Of a stretch of 6,278 nucleotides of DNA, positions 4,691 through 6,278 are shown in pieces. Below the pieces are notes generated by a model. That model saw only the letters and a list, made by a program, of their open reading frames with translations, was not told where the DNA came from and did no database searches. The stretch is taken from NCBI GenBank assembly GCA_003555185.1, contig PWFZ01000001.1, forward strand, positions 1 through 6,278, read 5' to 3'. The stretch comes from Balneolaceae bacterium. GTDB lineage: Bacteria; Bacteroidota; Rhodothermia; Balneolales; Balneolaceae. The translations under genes and the position numbers were made by a program. Positions within the stretch are counted from its first letter, which is position 1, and each line of letters begins with the position of its first letter.

Positions 4691-6079
4691 TTGTCGTTTA
4701 ATCAATTTCGACTAAGCTCTGATATTTTGAAGGGATTAAGAGATGTAAATATTGAAAGTCCCTCACCATTACAGAAAAAAATTTTTAAAGCTGTTCAAAG
4801 TGATTCTGATTTAGTAATAAACACAACATCAGAACAAACACCTGAACTCGGCTATTTGATATCACTCCTGAATACGATTTCAAAGTCTGAACGAAGACAG
4901 GGAACCCGTGCCATTATTCTTACATCATCTGAGGAACGTGCTAAACAGATTGATGAGTGGGTATGGGCAATAGGCTATCATAGTTCTATTGAAAGTACCT
5001 GCTACACAGATGAGAATGAGATCAAAAAACAGCAGGCTTCGCTATCAGCCGGCCCTGTTATTGTGATTTCTACGCCGCAACAGTTAGCCACCATTCTTCA
5101 AGATGGACGGATGATATTCCGTGAAGTGGAACAACTGATTGTAGATCAGGCTGAACAGATAAATGACTGGGATTCAGTTGATATTATATCTAAGCGGGTA
5201 ATTGGCAAATGCCAGAGAATTTTCACCGCTTCGAAAGACAGTAAAGGAATGCGTGATGCAGAAAAGCGACTGCTGAAGGATCCGGAACTCGTGGAGATCG
5301 AGAAAAAAGCTCCTGCAAAAAAGGAGCCGGAACCGGCTAAAGAACCGGAGATTATTACCAAAGATCTCACACAGTATTACATAAATGTGCCGCCACGATC
5401 AAAAATCTCTACGCTGATGGCGCATCTGGATGATAATAAATCAGACACGGTTGTTATTTTTGCTGCATCCCGCAGAACCGCAGATCGGCTGTATAAAATT
5501 TTAAGAAAAAGCGGCCGCCGTGCAGTAAGCATTCACGATAAAGTGGACGAAAAAACATACAACCAAAGGTTTCAAATGTTTACCGATGGAAGTGTGCAAC
5601 ATTTAATCATTGGTCAGCTTTCCGCAAAAGATATTCCGCTCGAGCATGCCTCTCAGGTAATTAACTACGACGTCCCTGAAGAAGTTGAAGAGTACAAACT
5701 CCGTGCAGAGCTTATTGGAGATGGTAAAGCAACCCGAATTCTTTCTCTGGTGTCGAAACAGGATCGCGGTGATATTCGGACAATCAGCGAATCTTTAGGG
5801 TATGCCCCTGAAGAAGTACCACTTCCAAAATCGGTGAAAGAGAAGGCAAAAACAGAAAAGAAGCCTGCCAAGAAAAGTAAAGCCCCCAAAAAACAACCAA
5901 AACCAAAACCCCAAAAAAGTCGCGGGAAATCTTCACGCGGTGGCCGATCCTCCAAGAAAACCGAGAAGGGGATTGAAGGACTGCCACGTCCCTCTTATGA
6001 AGGACTCAGTGGCGGACGATCCGGCAAAAAAGAAGAGAAAAAAGGTATCGCCGGCTTTTTTAAGAAGTTGTTTTCATAA
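4691..6079 (+). CDS. Degenerate DEAD-box helicase-like protein with basic C-terminal tail
   Basis: The 462-residue protein follows the two-RecA layout of DEAD-box RNA helicases but has lost the catalytic residues. The Q-motif region is recognisable: FRLSSDILKGL then SPSPLQKKIF, with Q28. Motif I aligns without gaps (DLVINTTSEQTPELGYLISLL, residues 40-60), but the P-loop G-x-GKT is EQTPE, with Pro51 in place of Lys. Motif Ib is ISTPQQL (126-132); motif II is DQAE (152-155); motif III is TASK (179-182) rather than SAT. After a Lys/Pro/Glu linker (205-220), domain 2 has motif IV VIFAASRRTADRL (255-267), but motif V is GQLSAKDIPL (308-317) and motif VI is LRAELIGDGKA (337-347), without the arginine finger pattern. 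INYDVPE (325-330) remains. Residues 380-462 form a Lys/Arg/Pro/Gly-rich tail ending GFFKKLFS. ATP hydrolysis is unlikely; RNA binding through the tail is plausible. The start is TTG, supported by GAGGT. Confidence 0.85.
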   Translation: MSFNQFRLSSDILKGLRDVNIESPSPLQKKIFKAVQSDSDLVINTTSEQTPELGYLISLLNTISKSERRQGTRAIILTSSEERAKQIDEWVWAIGYHSSIESTCYTDENEIKKQQASLSAGPVIVISTPQQLATILQDGRMIFREVEQLIVDQAEQINDWDSVDIISKRVIGKCQRIFTASKDSKGMRDAEKRLLKDPELVEIEKKAPAKKEPEPAKEPEIITKDLTQYYINVPPRSKISTLMAHLDDNKSDTVVIFAASRRTADRLYKILRKSGRRAVSIHDKVDEKTYNQRFQMFTDGSVQHLIIGQLSAKDIPLEHASQVINYDVPEEVEEYKLRAELIGDGKATRILSLVSKQDRGDIRTISESLGYAPEEVPLPKSVKEKAKTEKKPAKKSKAPKKQPKPKPQKSRGKSSRGGRSSKKTEKGIEGLPRPSYEGLSGGRSGKKEEKKGIAGFFKKLFS

Positions 6080-6083
6080 ATAT

Positions 6084-6182
6084 GAAAATCCCCTTTTGGT
6101 GGGGCTCAGTTTTTGAACCTGCCTTGTCGGCAGACAGGCGCGCAAGCGAAAAGCGAACGCAGAGAGCAGGGGGATGATTTTC
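6084..6182. repeat. Structured intergenic repeat-like element with G/C-run inverted ends
   Basis: This element starts with GAAAATCCCC (6084-6093) and ends with GGGGATGATTTTC (6170-6182), which are inverse copies apart from a three-base insertion. Inside are the small hairpin CCCC/GGGG (6090-6104), the imperfect palindrome from CCTG (6118-6121) to CAGG (6135-6138) with nested TGCC/GGCA, and a purine-rich segment with repeated AAGCGAA (6144-6150 and 6151-6157). It resembles the non-coding dispersed repeats often seen between Bacteroidota genes, but copy number cannot be judged from one window. Confidence 0.5.
6090..6115 (+). terminator. Weak terminator candidate after the DEAD-box-like gene
   Basis: CCCC (6090-6093) pairs with GGGG (6101-6104) around TTTTGGT, and a run of five T (6110-6114) follows after CTCAG. 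The stem is only four pairs and the T run is displaced, so termination would be weak. It starts 11 bases after the stop codon and also forms one end of the repeat-like element. Confidence 0.35.
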
Positions 6183-6199
6183 CGAGCGTTGGATTGACT

Positions 6200-6214
6200 A
6201 AATATTCAATATTT
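6200..6214. repeat. 15-base AT palindrome
   Basis: AAATATT (6200-6206) and AATATTT (6208-6214) are perfect inverse copies around a single central C. Compact, AT-only dyads of this kind are often regulator sites, but no gene start is visible within the remaining 64 bases of the window, so its target is unknown and chance in AT-rich sequence is possible. Confidence 0.35.
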
Positions 6215-6233
6215 GGGTTAGAATTCACTACTT

Positions 6234-6268
6234 ATCATCCCCTTAACCCCCTTCAAAGGGGGACTTTT
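6234..6268. repeat. C/G-run hairpin at right edge, terminator-like
   Basis: CCCCCTT (6247-6253) pairs with AAGGGGG (6256-6262) and is followed by ACTTTT, giving a terminator-like hairpin. Just before it, ATCATCCCC (6234-6242) is a perfect inverse copy of GGGGATGAT at 6170-6178, so this end may pair with the upstream element and belong to the same or a neighbouring repeat copy. The pattern of C-run, TTAA, C-run, G-run is a common intergenic type in Bacteroidota genomes by memory only. Confidence 0.45.
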
Positions 6269-6278
6269 ACTATTCTTG

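Noticed and set aside
5665..5987. Minus-strand open frames opposite the helicase tail, rich in F, G and L
   Set aside because: They are the antisense reading of a Lys/Arg/Ser-rich coding tail, which commonly stays open; no start signal or family match.
4691..6079. Calling the DEAD-box-like gene a pseudogene
   Set aside because: The frame is intact over 462 codons with a good start and preserved fold core; motif loss without stops or frameshifts fits a pseudoenzyme better than a decaying gene.
6084..6268. CRISPR array or attenuator for a downstream gene
   Set aside because: Repeats are few, inverted rather than direct and unevenly spaced; no leader peptide or gene start is visible before the window ends.

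Overview
The window looks like chromosomal core and near-core sequence from a Bacteroidota-like bacterium. The gene style (folK directly followed by a deoxynucleoside kinase, a SecG with a Q/P-rich tail, mostly weak or absent Shine-Dalgarno sites, moderate-to-low GC) suggests the Balneolales/Rhodothermia side of that group. This placement is an inference from protein style and was not tested by a search.

Left part (1-1575): a tight plus-strand operon. It holds the C-terminal end of folK (frame open at the window edge), a deoxynucleoside kinase starting one base after the folK stop, a 59-residue membrane-anchored small protein whose start codon overlaps the kinase stop (TAATG), and a five-repeat TPR protein. 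A strong GC hairpin with A and T tracts on its two sides (1537-1574) ends this operon and also the opposing secG gene.

Middle (1592-3657): secG (minus) and a small MscS-type mechanosensitive channel (plus) diverge from a 170-base intergenic region holding two separate inverted repeats. The MscS gene converges, 6 bases apart, on a minus-strand SRAP (YedK/HMCES-like) protein. This protein keeps the fold signature but has lost the catalytic Cys2 and the usual Glu and His.

Right part (3736-6278): a CPBP-type intramembrane protease gene with all three metal-site motifs and a clear AAGGAG site, then a TTG-started DEAD-box-like protein. The latter aligns over the whole two-RecA core but has nearly every ATPase/helicase motif replaced (no P-loop Lys, DQAE for DEAD, no motif V/VI arginines), and it carries a long basic tail. 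The last 199 bases are non-coding and rich in nested inverted repeats of C- and G-runs, resembling a dispersed intergenic repeat.

The most notable points are the two apparent pseudoenzymes (SRAP-like and DEAD-box-like), both derived from nucleic-acid-acting families, and the structured repeat at the right edge. I see no mobile-element genes, CRISPR array, tRNA or rRNA.
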